The notes: generated from the letters alone by a model not told the origin. Numbered from the stretch's first letter, positions 42,821 through 52,853 are shown. The stretch is 64,000 nt of DNA from Savagea serpentis (GCF_015351395.1 NZ_JADKPV010000001.1:1-64000); one strand, 5' to 3'. Translations and numbers: made by a program.

Positions 42821-43567
42821 ATGGGGAATGCCATACAAGTAAACAATTTATCCGTATCGTATTACGGCAATCAAATATTAAATAAAGTGTCCTTCAACAT
42901 GGAAAGCGGCCGCTTAATCGGAATTATCGGACCGAACGGCGCAGGGAAGTCTACGTTGATGAAAGGGATGCTAGGCCTCATTCCGACTGATTGTGGAACA
43001 GTGACGATCGACGGGAAAAACGTGAGATCGATGCGTAAAGCAATCGCATACGTTCCGCAACGCGCGACAATCGATTGGGATTTTCCAATCACTGTTCTTG
43101 AAACTGTCGTCCTCGGTACATATCCGTCACTCGGTCTCTTTAAAAGACCCGGTAAGAAAGAGCGTGCTTGGGCACATGAATGTTTAGAAAAAGTGGGCAT
43201 GGAATCTTATGCTCACCACCAAATCGGTGAGCTTTCAGGCGGGCAACAACAACGCGTTTTTTTAGCGCGTGCACTCGCTCAACAAGCGGAATACTTTTTC
43301 TTAGACGAACCTTTTGTCGGGATTGACGTGACGAGTGAAGCGCTCATCATCGGTTTATTGAAAGAGCTTCGAGATGAGGGGAAGACAGCATTCGTCGTCC
43401 ATCATGATTTGACGAAAGTGAAGTCGTATTTTGACGATTTAATTATCGTGAACCGCGAAATTGTCGGAGCGGGCACTGTTGAGAATGTGATGCAGCCTGA
43501 AACGATGAAGCGCGCATTCAAATCTCAATATTCATTATGGGATTCTTTAGAGGTGGCGAGCTCATGA
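42821..43567 (+). CDS. mntB: Metal (Mn-type) ABC transporter ATPase
   Basis: 248 residues, ATG 42821 after AAGGTGAG. Walker A GPNGAGKSTLMKGML, Q-loop AYVPQRATIDWDFPITV, signature LSGGQQQRVFLARAL, Walker B YFFLDEPFVGID, H-loop AFVVHHDLTKV. The Q-loop segment WDFP is typical of the Mn/Zn (TroB/MntB) group. The permease gene overlaps its end by four bases (ATGA). The symbol follows Bacillus usage; staphylococci name the ATPase mntA. Confidence 0.9.
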   Translation: MGNAIQVNNLSVSYYGNQILNKVSFNMESGRLIGIIGPNGAGKSTLMKGMLGLIPTDCGTVTIDGKNVRSMRKAIAYVPQRATIDWDFPITVLETVVLGTYPSLGLFKRPGKKERAWAHECLEKVGMESYAHHQIGELSGGQQQRVFLARALAQQAEYFFLDEPFVGIDVTSEALIIGLLKELRDEGKTAFVVHHDLTKVKSYFDDLIIVNREIVGAGTVENVMQPETMKRAFKSQYSLWDSLEVASS

Positions 43568-44424
43568 GTTTTATTCAAGATATTCAAAACTACGAATTTT
43601 TACAAAAAGCGTTATTTACAGCGATTATCGTCGGCATCATTAGCGGCGTACTCGGCTCATTTATCATTTTGCGTGGGATGAGTTTAATGGGAGATGCGAT
43701 TAGTCACGCTGTTTTACCTGGTGTCGCGATTTCGTACATGCTCGGCATTAGCTATTTTTACGGAGCGGTCGTCTTCGGTTTAATGACGGCTTTCGGGATC
43801 GGGTTCATCACACAAAATAGCCGAATTAAAAATGATACATCCATCGGTATTGTATTTTCTGCCTTTTTCGCCGTCGGAATTATTTTGATTGGGAAGGCGA
43901 ATACGAGTACAGATTTGACGAGTATTTTATTCGGAAATGTGCTCGCTGTAAGAGATTCCGATATGTGGATTACCCTCGGTGTCGGTATTTTCGTTTTATC
44001 GATCATCGCGCTCTTTTTTAAAGAGTTTCTCATCAGTACATTTGATCCGACATTGGCAGCATCGTTCGGATTATCAAATAAATGGATTCATTACGGGTTA
44101 ATGGTATTACTTACCCTCGTTACAGTAGCATCTTTGCAAACGGTCGGAATCATTTTAGTCGTCGCGATGCTCATCACACCAGCAGCGACAGCGTATTTAT
44201 TAACGAATCGTTTATCGCATATGATTTTCATTTCGTCGGTGCTCGGTGCAGTATCGGCTACCATTGGTTTATACATTAGTTTTATTTACAATTGGCCTTC
44301 AGGGGCTGCAATCGTCTTAGTCACAACAGCCTTTTTCGTTACGGCCTTACTCTTTTCACCGAAACACGGGATTGTATGGCGTACGTTAAAAGTGCGAAAA
44401 AATAAAACCGCAGTTGGACAATAA
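43564..44424 (+). CDS. mntC: Metal (Mn-type) ABC transporter permease
   Basis: 286 residues from ATG 43564, seven bases after GAGGTGG. The upstream in-frame ATG lies inside the ATPase gene and has no site. Eight to nine helices with ABC-3 family features: LGSFIILRGMSLMGDAISHA and VLPGVAISYMLG near the N-terminus, and QTVGIILVVAMLITPAATAY in the second half. A single permease gene implies a homodimer, unlike Bacillus mntCD. Confidence 0.9.
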   Translation: MSFIQDIQNYEFLQKALFTAIIVGIISGVLGSFIILRGMSLMGDAISHAVLPGVAISYMLGISYFYGAVVFGLMTAFGIGFITQNSRIKNDTSIGIVFSAFFAVGIILIGKANTSTDLTSILFGNVLAVRDSDMWITLGVGIFVLSIIALFFKEFLISTFDPTLAASFGLSNKWIHYGLMVLLTLVTVASLQTVGIILVVAMLITPAATAYLLTNRLSHMIFISSVLGAVSATIGLYISFIYNWPSGAAIVLVTTAFFVTALLFSPKHGIVWRTLKVRKNKTAVGQ

Positions 44425-44448
44425 TTTTTTAGGAAAAGGAGTTTTAAC

Positions 44449-45417
44449 ATGTTGAAGAAGTTTTGGAAGTTCGGTCTCATGTCAATCATGGCAGTATTTT
44501 TACTCGCCGCTTGCAGCAATGATGACAAAGGACAAACAAGTGAAAAAGAAGAAGGGGACACACCTTCTAATGATAAAGAAAAATTACAACTCGTCGCAAC
44601 GTTTTCAATCATTCATGATATTTTAAATGAAGTCGGTGGAGAGTTAGTAGACGTTCACTCAATGGTGCCAATCGGTACAGATCCACATGAATACGAGCCA
44701 TTGCCAGAAGATATTAAAAAAGCGACAGACGCAGATGCATTATTTTATAACGGTTTAAATCTTGAAGGTGGAGACTCAGGTTGGTTCTCAAAATTAGTGA
44801 GCACTGTGAAAAAATCAGACGACCAAGTATTTGAAGTGATGGAAGGCGTAGAGCCGATGTATTTAACTTCAGATGATGGACAAGAAGAAGAAATTAACCC
44901 ACACGCATTTTTATCACCAGCAGTCGGAATTCAAATGGTGGAGAATGTAATGAAAGGTTTAATCGAGATCGACCCAGATAATAAAGCGACATATGAAGAA
45001 AATGGTGCGAAGTTTTTAGAAGAATTAAAAGCAATCGATAAAATGTACGAAGAAAAAATCAATGAAATTCCAGAAGAAAAACGTATTCTCGTAACGAGTG
45101 AGCGTGCATTCCAATACATGACAGATCGTTACGGCTTAAAAGAAGGATACATTTGGGCAATTGATACGGAAGAAAACGGTACACCTGAACAAATTAAGTC
45201 ATTAGTTGAATTCATTAAAGAAAATAATATCGATACGTTATTTGTCGAATCGAACGTTGATAAACGTCCGATGGAGACAGTAGCGAAAGAAACAGGTGCA
45301 GAAATTTTCGCTGAAATTTATTCAGATGAGCTTGGGAAACCAGGTAGCGAAGGAGAAACATACACAGGTTTCTTAAAATCAAACATTGAAACGATTCACG
45401 CAGGACTCACAAAATAA
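44449..45417 (+). CDS. mntA: Metal (Mn-type) ABC substrate-binding lipoprotein
   Basis: 322 residues, ATG 44449 after AAAGGAG. Lipobox LLAACSND, acidic linker, then a cluster A-I fold. The metal ligands appear in GTDPHEYEPLPED (His), EINPHAFLSPAVG (His), LVTSERAFQYM (Glu) and IYSDELG (Asp). The two-His, Glu, Asp set and the absence of a His-rich loop favour Mn (PsaA/MntC type) over Zn. TEENGTPEQIKSLV is shared with the PsaA group. It is the last gene of the operon, before a terminator. Confidence 0.9.
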   Translation: MLKKFWKFGLMSIMAVFLLAACSNDDKGQTSEKEEGDTPSNDKEKLQLVATFSIIHDILNEVGGELVDVHSMVPIGTDPHEYEPLPEDIKKATDADALFYNGLNLEGGDSGWFSKLVSTVKKSDDQVFEVMEGVEPMYLTSDDGQEEEINPHAFLSPAVGIQMVENVMKGLIEIDPDNKATYEENGAKFLEELKAIDKMYEEKINEIPEEKRILVTSERAFQYMTDRYGLKEGYIWAIDTEENGTPEQIKSLVEFIKENNIDTLFVESNVDKRPMETVAKETGAEIFAEIYSDELGKPGSEGETYTGFLKSNIETIHAGLTK

Positions 45418-45439
45418 TTTCAATGAGATGGACACACAC

Positions 45440-45482
45440 AGACAAAATGAGAGGCATTATGCTTCTCATTTTGTCTTTTTGT
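45440..45482 (+). terminator. Intrinsic terminator
   Basis: GACAAAATGAGA (45441-45452) pairs with TCTCATTTTGTC (45464-45475), followed by TTTTTGT. Confidence 0.88.
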
Positions 45483-45546
45483 GTAAAAACATAAATATGT
45501 ACTTGTAAAATAGTATAATGAAAGGAAGATCGTAAAGGAGTGACTC

Positions 45547-46704
45547 ATGATGAAAATAGTACATACTGCTGATTGGCATTTAGGAAAACTCGTTCAAGGC
45601 GTCTACATGACAGAAGATCAACGTTATGCGTTAGAACGATTTATTGAAGAGATGAAAGAAGAGCGTCCCGATGTGATTATTATTGCAGGAGATATTTATG
45701 ATCGGGGGATTCCACCGGTAGAGGCAGTCGATTTATTCGACGAAGTATTAACTGCGCTCGCCTATGATTTACGTATTCCTGTGTTAGCGATTGCGGGGAA
45801 TCACGACAGCCCGACACGTTTGCAATTTGGTCGTTCTTTTATGAGAGGAGGACGCTATTTCGTTTCAGGCTCGCTTGACGATGAATTAGAACCTGTCATC
45901 TTAGAAGATGAATATGGAGCGGTTCACTTTCATTTAATTCCGTATGTCGACCCGAGTATCGCAAGACTTGCTTATGATGATGAAACGATTAACACACATG
46001 ATGATGCGATGCGAGCGATTATTGAACGACTGACCTCAACTTTAGACGAACAAGCTCGCCACGTAGCAGTCAGTCATGCATTCGTTACGAAAACTGGAGA
46101 AGAAGACGACACGATGCGGAGTGATTCTGAGCGTCCATTATCGATTGGGGGCGCGGAATATGTGAGCAGTGAGCGTTTTAAAGCATTCCATTACACGGCA
46201 CTTGGTCACTTACATCAAGCGCATCATATCGGCGATGAAACGATTCGTTATTCCGGCTCATTGCTAAAATATTCATTATCTGAACAACACCATCAAAAAG
46301 GTTATCTCGTCGTTGAATTAGATGGAGTAGGAAACTGCATAATCGAAAAACGTTCGTTTCACATACGACGTGATGTGCGAAGTGTGGAAGGTTATTTAGC
46401 GGATTTATTAAAAGAAGAGCGCTCAGAAGATTATATGTTCGTCACGCTACTTGATGAAGAGACAGTATTGCAACCGATGGAAAAAATTCGTGAAGTATTC
46501 CCGAATGCGATGCACGTTGAACGTAAATTGTTTTATCGTCCGACAGAAGGAGCACTCGAATACGTGCAAGCGGAAAAGATGACGGATACTGAATTGTTTA
46601 CGGCTTTTTTCTCCAATATTGCAGACGAAGAGCCGACAGAAACGATGCTCGCTTTATTTGAACGTTTGAATGATCGTGTTTTAAAGGAGGAACGTGAACG
46701 ATGA
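45547..46704 (+). CDS. sbcD: SbcD nuclease subunit
   Basis: 385 residues. AAGGAG precedes two adjacent ATGs (45547 and 45550) and either may be used. Metallophosphoesterase motifs: HTADWHLGK, AGDIYDRG, AGNHDSPTRLQ, VSHAFV and GHLHQAHHI. A C-terminal domain of about 110 residues binds the SbcC coiled coil. It forms the SbcCD (Mre11-Rad50-like) complex that trims hairpins and blocked DNA ends. It overlaps sbcC by four bases. Confidence 0.94.
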   Translation: MMKIVHTADWHLGKLVQGVYMTEDQRYALERFIEEMKEERPDVIIIAGDIYDRGIPPVEAVDLFDEVLTALAYDLRIPVLAIAGNHDSPTRLQFGRSFMRGGRYFVSGSLDDELEPVILEDEYGAVHFHLIPYVDPSIARLAYDDETINTHDDAMRAIIERLTSTLDEQARHVAVSHAFVTKTGEEDDTMRSDSERPLSIGGAEYVSSERFKAFHYTALGHLHQAHHIGDETIRYSGSLLKYSLSEQHHQKGYLVVELDGVGNCIIEKRSFHIRRDVRSVEGYLADLLKEERSEDYMFVTLLDEETVLQPMEKIREVFPNAMHVERKLFYRPTEGALEYVQAEKMTDTELFTAFFSNIADEEPTETMLALFERLNDRVLKEERER

Positions 46705-49700
46705 AGCCACTTTATTTAAAAATGACGGGATTCGGCCCATATAAAGGGACGGAAGAAATCGATTTCACAAAACTCGCTGCCCAGCAATTATTCGTTATTG
46801 CCGGTTCGACAGGGGCAGGTAAGACGACGATTTTTGACGCTTTAACGTATGCGCTTTACGGAGAAGCGAGTGGAGAGGACCGGAAAGATGATGCGCGCAG
46901 TTTGCGTAGCGACTTCGCAAAAGGTGACGAACCGTCCATTGTCACATTGCGATTTTCGATTAAAAATCGAATCTTTGAAGTGACGCGTCAACTACCGTAT
47001 ACGAAACTAGGAAATAAAAATGAAACGAAAGCGCAAGCGGAACTGTATGAAATGGTAGACGGAGAATTGCGCCAAGCGGTGGATCGTCAAATTATTACGG
47101 AAGTGAACGATAAAATCGAGCAGTTGATCGGTTTTACGGCAACGCAATTTAAACAACTCGTCATGCTGCCTCAAGGGGAGTTTCGCAAGTTTTTAACGTC
47201 GACGACGGATGAAAAAGAAGCGATGTTGCGAAAAATATTCCAAACGGAGCGGTACGAGGCGTTAATTGAAGTGATGAAAGAGGAAGTGAAAGAGGGAAGA
47301 CAATCGTATGAATCGAGCCAACGCGATTTATTAATGACCGCTTCCCGCGTCGAAAAACTCACTTATCCGAATGAAGAATTGAAGCAACTGCACGAACAGG
47401 CAACATTGCACGTGAACCATTGGACGAAACTCGTGGCGAATGAACGTCGCATGTACGTCGAAAAGTTGAAGAGCGGGGAAGGGAAAGTTCATGAGTTAGA
47501 AAAGCGCGAACAAGAAGTGATGAAACGTTTAGCGGAAGCGGAAGCTTTAAATGCCGATTTTGCGAAGCTTGCCGAACAGTTGAAACGAGAAGAACAGCTG
47601 AAGCAGGAAAGACAAACGATTGAAGATCAACGTGTGAGGTTGCAACGAGCGGAAAAAGCTCGTCCGTTAAATGAATACCGCAATCAGCTCAACCGTTTAC
47701 GAGAAGTAGCGAAAGAAGAACAACAACGACTCAAAACATTACGCGCCGAATTAGAGCGAGCGACAGAAGAAGAACGTCATGCTGCGGAACGGGTGAACGA
47801 GTGGCGTGCGCGAGAGGAAGAATTCGCGCATTTACACCGTGCGATTGTTCAAATGGAAGAACGCCTCCCCCTCTTTGAAAAAGTAGAAGAAACGACACAA
47901 GCAAAACAACAAGCGAAACAATATTGGATGGAAGCGAAAACAGTCGCAGAACGAGCGCGAACTAAACTCGAACAATTGACGAACGAACGAAAAGTGTATG
48001 AAAAAGAGTTAAAACGAGCGCGTCATGAAGTGCGTCCGTATGAAAAGAAACTGGTCGAACGTCAAGCGTATGAAAAGCAGATTGAATTGTTAGAGCAACT
48101 TGAAAAGTGGAGAGCGCGTGCACAGTCGTTAGAAACAGATTATGTGACGCAACGCCAAGCAGTGCAACAATTGACGCGTCAAGTGGAAAAACTCGAAAAA
48201 GAATGGCTCGGCAATGAAGCGATTCGCTTGCGTAAACATTTAGTAGGGGGCGAACCTTGCCCAGTTTGCGGAAGTTTAGATCATTTCATTACGGAAGAAG
48301 AAGAAACATCGGTCGATGAACGTGTCGTACAAAGCGAGCGGAAATTGTTGCAGGAAGCAGAGCGCACGTATTATCAATATGAACAACAATATCAACATGC
48401 GGTAAGTGAGTACAACCGTTATGAAGTGGCGCGGGTAGAGCGAGAAGTACATGCGACATTACCTCAATTAAGAGAAATGTTTGAAACGACATTAGCGGCA
48501 TTACAACATATTGAACAAGAGCGTCAAAAAGTCGAACAATTGGAACCGAAAGTTGAAGCGTTGCATAAGCGAGTAGAAGAAGCGGAGCAGGCGGTACGTC
48601 AAGCGGAAGAAAGGGCGCGTCAAAGTGAAGGTGCGTACGTTGAACAACGCGCCGTTTTACAACAAGTGGAGCAATCGCTTGGAGAAGAACAACGCGACAT
48701 TCGCGCATTCACGTCAGAACTGCATCGCATGCAGTTAAACTATGACCAGATGAAAAAAGACCGCGAGCGAGCAGAAGAAGCGTGGAAAAAATGGAGCGAA
48801 CAAAAATCATTAGCGCAAGAACGTGTCACGGAAACAGAAAAGCGTTGGCACCGTGTAATCGAAGAAGGAAAAGAGGCGCGTGCTATTTTCGATGAACAAT
48901 TAAGGATAGCAGAGTTTCAAGATGAAGCAGACTATGAACGAGCGCTTCAAGACGTTCCTGAAATTGAATCGTTGCGCAAAACGATTCAGCAATATGAAAC
49001 GGATTGTCATATGACGACAACATTGATTGCACAACTTCAAGAGCGTTTAAAAGGGAAAGAGAAAGTAGACGAAACAGAATGGCAATATCATGTCGCACGA
49101 GTGCGAGAACAATTAAAAGAGATGAATGCTTTCGTTTTACTTATGCGTTCAAGCATCGCCTTAATTGATGAGACCGTAAAAGAAGTAGAACAACGTGCGG
49201 AAAAACTCGTTGCATTAGAAAAAGAAGTAGGCGAACTCATTCAAATGTACGATTTATTACGCGGTCAAAACCATTTAAAATTGTCGTTTGAACGTTACAT
49301 TCAAATCGAATATTTAGAACGCGTCATTCAAGCGGCGAATGTCCGATTCCATCAATTGTCGCGCGGGCAATATCAATTCGTGCGCAGCGAAGAAAAAGCG
49401 AAACATAACCGTCAAAGTGGATTAGATTTAGATATTTATGATAGCTACACAGGGCAAGCGCGCGATGTGAAAACGATGAGTGGGGGGGAGAAATTTTTGG
49501 CCTCTCTCTGTCTATCGCTCGGCATGAGTGACGTCATTCAAAGTTTCCAAGGAGCAATCTCGGTCGAAACATTATTTATCGACGAAGGCTTCGGTTCTCT
49601 CGATGATGAATCGTTACGCCAAGCGATCGATGTATTAATCGACTTGCAAAAGTCAGGACGTATGATTGGTGTCATTTCTCACGTCGAGGAATTGAAGCAG

Positions 49701-49772
49701 GCCATCCCGTCTCGCATCGAAGTGAACAAGACGAAAGATGGTCATAGTGAATTGCGCGTCATTACAAATTAA
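46701..49772 (+). CDS. sbcC: SbcC ATPase subunit
   Basis: 1023 residues, start ATG 46701 overlapping the sbcD stop. The ABC head is split: Walker A GSTGAGKTTIFDALTYALYG near residue 35, and at the far end the signature KTMSGGEKFLASLCLSLGMS with Walker B TLFIDEGFGSLDDE. Between them lie two long coiled coils very rich in Glu, Gln, Arg and Lys. A zinc hook CPVC at residues 520-523 (GGEPCPVCGSLDH) joins two complexes. The length is normal to slightly short for the family. Confidence 0.95.
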   Translation: MKPLYLKMTGFGPYKGTEEIDFTKLAAQQLFVIAGSTGAGKTTIFDALTYALYGEASGEDRKDDARSLRSDFAKGDEPSIVTLRFSIKNRIFEVTRQLPYTKLGNKNETKAQAELYEMVDGELRQAVDRQIITEVNDKIEQLIGFTATQFKQLVMLPQGEFRKFLTSTTDEKEAMLRKIFQTERYEALIEVMKEEVKEGRQSYESSQRDLLMTASRVEKLTYPNEELKQLHEQATLHVNHWTKLVANERRMYVEKLKSGEGKVHELEKREQEVMKRLAEAEALNADFAKLAEQLKREEQLKQERQTIEDQRVRLQRAEKARPLNEYRNQLNRLREVAKEEQQRLKTLRAELERATEEERHAAERVNEWRAREEEFAHLHRAIVQMEERLPLFEKVEETTQAKQQAKQYWMEAKTVAERARTKLEQLTNERKVYEKELKRARHEVRPYEKKLVERQAYEKQIELLEQLEKWRARAQSLETDYVTQRQAVQQLTRQVEKLEKEWLGNEAIRLRKHLVGGEPCPVCGSLDHFITEEEETSVDERVVQSERKLLQEAERTYYQYEQQYQHAVSEYNRYEVARVEREVHATLPQLREMFETTLAALQHIEQERQKVEQLEPKVEALHKRVEEAEQAVRQAEERARQSEGAYVEQRAVLQQVEQSLGEEQRDIRAFTSELHRMQLNYDQMKKDRERAEEAWKKWSEQKSLAQERVTETEKRWHRVIEEGKEARAIFDEQLRIAEFQDEADYERALQDVPEIESLRKTIQQYETDCHMTTTLIAQLQERLKGKEKVDETEWQYHVARVREQLKEMNAFVLLMRSSIALIDETVKEVEQRAEKLVALEKEVGELIQMYDLLRGQNHLKLSFERYIQIEYLERVIQAANVRFHQLSRGQYQFVRSEEKAKHNRQSGLDLDIYDSYTGQARDVKTMSGGEKFLASLCLSLGMSDVIQSFQGAISVETLFIDEGFGSLDDESLRQAIDVLIDLQKSGRMIGVISHVEELKQAIPSRIEVNKTKDGHSELRVITN

Positions 49773-49833
49773 GAGATTGTCGCTCTCAACTATGGTATAG
49801 TGAGACAATAAATCTAAAATGTAAGTAGGCGAA

Positions 49834-50214
49834 ATGATGATCGAAATCAAAAACTCTCCATTAAGTAATGGAGATTACACACGCGGTGTGTTTGCGACAG
49901 AAAATATTAAAAAAGGAACACTTTTGCATAAAGCTCCTGTCCTTGCGTATCCAAATGAACAACATGAACATATTGAAAAAACGTTGCTCGCGGATTACGC
50001 ATTTGAATACGGCATTGGCCGTACGGCGATTTTATTAGGATACGGGATGCTCTTTAACCATTCGTACACACCGAATGTGACATATGAGATTGATTTCGAT
50101 AACGAAACATTCGATTTTTATGCATATACGGATATTGAAGCGGGAGAAGAAGTGTTAATTAATTATAATGGGGAAGAAGAGAATAATGATCCCCTCTGGT
50201 TTAACGAAGAATAA
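49834..50214 (+). CDS. Small SET-domain protein
   Basis: 126 residues, start at one of two adjacent ATGs (49834/49837) after AGGCGA. It is little more than a SET core: GVFATENIKKGTLL at the N-terminus, YGMLFNHSYTPNVTYEID with the N-H-S cofactor motif, and DIEAGEEVLINYNGEE carrying the catalytic Tyr. Bacterial SET proteins of this size are scattered in Bacillota; SAM-dependent lysine methylation is the family activity, but the target is unknown. It lies 62 bases after sbcC and may be read with it. Confidence 0.8.
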   Translation: MMIEIKNSPLSNGDYTRGVFATENIKKGTLLHKAPVLAYPNEQHEHIEKTLLADYAFEYGIGRTAILLGYGMLFNHSYTPNVTYEIDFDNETFDFYAYTDIEAGEEVLINYNGEEENNDPLWFNEE

Positions 50215-50271
50215 AAGTACCCTTTCCGCGCTATGTGGAAGGGGGCTTTTTCAACAAAAGGAGGAAATGAA

Positions 50272-50991
50272 ATGGAAGTATACATCGTAACAGGAGCATC
50301 AAAAGGGATTGGGAAAGCGTTAATGGATCAACTGGAGCATGAAGGGCATATCGTTTATGGCTTAGCGCGCACGAATGATAAAGCGCGACGTAATTTAGTG
50401 AAAGTCGACGTGACAGCGGATGTTGCCACGATTGAAGTGGAAAAATTCATCAAGCGTCATCTTCAAGAAGCAACGTCCTTTACGTTAATTAATAATGCAG
50501 GGATCGTCGAACCGATTGGACTTGTCGGCTTATTAGACCGTGAAGCCATTGCGCGTGCCATTGAGGTGAACGTAACAGCACCGATTCAATTAGCGAATGC
50601 ATTTATTTCCGCATTGCAAGAAGAAGACGTTGAAAAGCGTATTATGAATATTTCATCGGGTGCAGGGCGCAAACAGTATGACGGTTGGGGGGTGTACGGA
50701 ACGACGAAAGCAGCGCTTGACCATTTTTCAACGATCGTTCATGAAGAACAGAAAAAACAAGCGCATCCTGTACAAATCGTGTCCATTGCGCCAGGGATTA
50801 TCGATACAAATATGCAAGAGGTGATTCGTTCGAGCGATGAATCGCATTTTCCTCTTTTAGAGCACTTTATTGACTATAAAGAAACAGGTGCACTTGCGAC
50901 ACCTGAAGAAACGGCAGCACGCTTGCTTACGTTTTTGCGTAGCGAATGGATGAATGAACGTGTCATCGCTGACGTGCGAGACGTCGAGTAA
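50272..50991 (+). CDS. yueD: SDR-family reductase, YueD-like
   Basis: 239 residues, ATG 50272 after AAAGGAGG. SDR features: IVTGASKGIGKALMDQLEHE, ARTNDKARR (basic residues after strand 2 favour NADPH), NNAGIVEPIG, ISSGAGRKQYDGWGVYGTTK with the catalytic Tyr-x3-Lys, and SIAPGIIDTNMQ. This arrangement is that of Bacillus YueD, a benzil reductase that forms (S)-benzoin; the natural substrate is unknown. Its TAA shares a base with the start of the next gene. Confidence 0.8.
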   Translation: MEVYIVTGASKGIGKALMDQLEHEGHIVYGLARTNDKARRNLVKVDVTADVATIEVEKFIKRHLQEATSFTLINNAGIVEPIGLVGLLDREAIARAIEVNVTAPIQLANAFISALQEEDVEKRIMNISSGAGRKQYDGWGVYGTTKAALDHFSTIVHEEQKKQAHPVQIVSIAPGIIDTNMQEVIRSSDESHFPLLEHFIDYKETGALATPEETAARLLTFLRSEWMNERVIADVRDVE

Positions 50992-52055
50992 TGATGTACG
51001 TCGTCCTCACGCTCATTTTAGCGCTGTACGGAAGTATGCACGGCTTCGTCGCTTGGACGTTAGCGAAACAGTTTCCACGGTTTGCTTTACCGATTTATGG
51101 CATCATTTTCGTCTTCACGGTGATGAGCATCGCTGTCGTAGCGGTACGGACGAAAAGTATCGGCTCCTTTTTCGGACAGCTCGGGAGTTATTGGATGGCA
51201 CTCGGCTTGTTAGCATTCGTCATTTATGCGCTCTTTCATTTTTTGCCGTTTCCTTCTTTTTGGTGGAGTACAACATGTATCGTGTTATTGTTTGCGGGAG
51301 GCATTTGGCAAGCGGAACGACTGCAAAAGACATCTTACAAGGTCGAGACGATTCCGGTAGAACAACCTGTACGCATCGCCTTGCTGAGCGACATCCATCT
51401 AGGCTATGTGAATGGGGTTAGAAAACTTGAGCGCATCGTACAACGTGTGAATGAGGAACAGCCGGATGTCGTATTGCTCGCGGGTGACTTATTTGACAGT
51501 AATTTTGAAGCGATACGACATCCTGAACGCATTCAGGAATTACTCTCAACTTTTCAATCGACATACGGAACATTTTTAGCGTGGGGCAATCACGATGCAG
51601 GCGACAATTTTGATAAAATGAGAGCGCTCGTTTTACAGACGAACATTCATTTATTAGAAGATGAAGTCGTCGATGTCGGACCGTTCGTCGTCGGTGGAAG
51701 AAAAGACGTCCGTCCAATCGGTGACCAAGGCGGCGTGCGCCATTCCATTGCACAAGCGCTCGATGCTATCGATTCGTCAAAGCCGGTATTTATGCTCGAC
51801 CATCAACCGTCGACCGTGCTCGATTACGACGACCGCATCGACTTGATCGTCTCCGGGCATACACATCGCGGGCAAGTGTGGCCTTTTTATCTCATTACGC
51901 AAAAAATCTTTCCGATTGACTATGGCATGTTGCAGAAAGAAAATAGTAGCGTCGCCATCGTCTCATCTGGTGCAGGCTTCTGGGGCCCCCCGATTCGCAT
52001 CGGGACGAAAAGTGAATACGTCATCATTGAACTTCAGCCTTCTATTTTAAAGTAA
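50991..52055 (+). CDS. Membrane-anchored metallophosphoesterase
   Basis: 354 residues. Four N-terminal transmembrane helices (residues 1-110) are followed by a calcineurin-like domain: LLSDIHLGYVNGVRK, LAGDLFDSNFE, WGNHDAGDN, MLDHQPS and SGHTHRGQVWPF. This is the YkuE/YaeI-like layout, whose members act on lipid-linked or nucleotide phosphates. The protein ends just before a terminator. Translation is coupled to the SDR gene (TAATG). Confidence 0.88.
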   Translation: MMYVVLTLILALYGSMHGFVAWTLAKQFPRFALPIYGIIFVFTVMSIAVVAVRTKSIGSFFGQLGSYWMALGLLAFVIYALFHFLPFPSFWWSTTCIVLLFAGGIWQAERLQKTSYKVETIPVEQPVRIALLSDIHLGYVNGVRKLERIVQRVNEEQPDVVLLAGDLFDSNFEAIRHPERIQELLSTFQSTYGTFLAWGNHDAGDNFDKMRALVLQTNIHLLEDEVVDVGPFVVGGRKDVRPIGDQGGVRHSIAQALDAIDSSKPVFMLDHQPSTVLDYDDRIDLIVSGHTHRGQVWPFYLITQKIFPIDYGMLQKENSSVAIVSSGAGFWGPPIRIGTKSEYVIIELQPSILK

Positions 52056-52057
52056 AT

Positions 52058-52098
52058 AAAAACGATCGCTCATGGAATGGATGAGCGGTCGTTTTTTT
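52058..52098. terminator. Bidirectional intrinsic terminator
   Basis: AAACGATCGCTCAT pairs with ATGAGCGGTCGTTT (one G-T) around GGAATGG, then TTTT. Confidence 0.85.
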
Positions 52099-52103
52099 GT
52101 GTG

Positions 52104-52853
52104 TTATTGATCGTACACTTCTGTTTCGATTTTTTTCGTTTTTGGATGGAATGAGGCGAAGTAGCGTAAGTACCAGAAGTCGTCGCGGTCAATCTCGAGT
52201 TCGGGGTTCGTTTCCGCTTCTTGTCGGTTCAGTTCGTACGTGTCCTCGTCCCATAGTTGGGCATTGACGGAAGCGGAGCGGTATTGGATGCCGAGGTCTT
52301 CGAGTGTTTGTTGCATAAATTGCACTTCTTCTTCAAACTGCTCGACCGAAACATTCGTCGCGTCCATCATAATCATGAGCCACGGCTCTTCAACGAAAGA
52401 TAAAGTCGGTGACCAATCGGTATGCGTCGGCAATTCTCCTCGCATGACGGAAAACGTCATGTCGACTCCGCGGACATTTGGCGCACCTGACCGAAAGGCT
52501 TCCACTAAATAAGCGCCTGCTTGTTCGTTCAGGCGACGATTTAATGACGTATCCATACGGCTATCTCGCACCCCATCATAATGAGGGTGTTGACCGAAAA
52601 ATCCAGCGCGCATCATCTCCACTTCTTGAGGCAGTTGATTGCCTGTTACGATAAAGTCATACGTTCCTGTTTTAAAATTGTACCATCCTCTTTCAATATG
52701 AAACGTTTCTTCAGGGTACGTCTTTTGTAAAAACTGTTCCGTATTTTGTTTGGCAATCATTTTGGAAAGCGGATTGCCAGTGAATGCATTGGCAATGAAT
52801 GCGAAAACGAGTGTAACGGTAATCGCGATGCCGAGCCAAATTTTCTTTTTCAT
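52104..52853 (-). CDS. YfjL/YfmB-like membrane-anchored protein
   Basis: 249 residues, ATG 52853 after AAGGAGG. One N-terminal membrane helix (KKKIWLGIAITVTLVFAFIA) is followed by an extracytoplasmic domain with an early ERGWYNFKTGTYDFIV segment and many aromatic residues. The pattern recalls uncharacterised Bacillus proteins such as YfjL. Its start overlaps the end of the anti-sigma gene (ATGA), so it is the third gene of an ECF sigma operon and a likely effector or sensor in that response. Confidence 0.7.
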   Translation of the reverse strand: MKKKIWLGIAITVTLVFAFIANAFTGNPLSKMIAKQNTEQFLQKTYPEETFHIERGWYNFKTGTYDFIVTGNQLPQEVEMMRAGFFGQHPHYDGVRDSRMDTSLNRRLNEQAGAYLVEAFRSGAPNVRGVDMTFSVMRGELPTHTDWSPTLSFVEEPWLMIMMDATNVSVEQFEEEVQFMQQTLEDLGIQYRSASVNAQLWDEDTYELNRQEAETNPELEIDRDDFWYLRYFASFHPKTKKIETEVYDQ

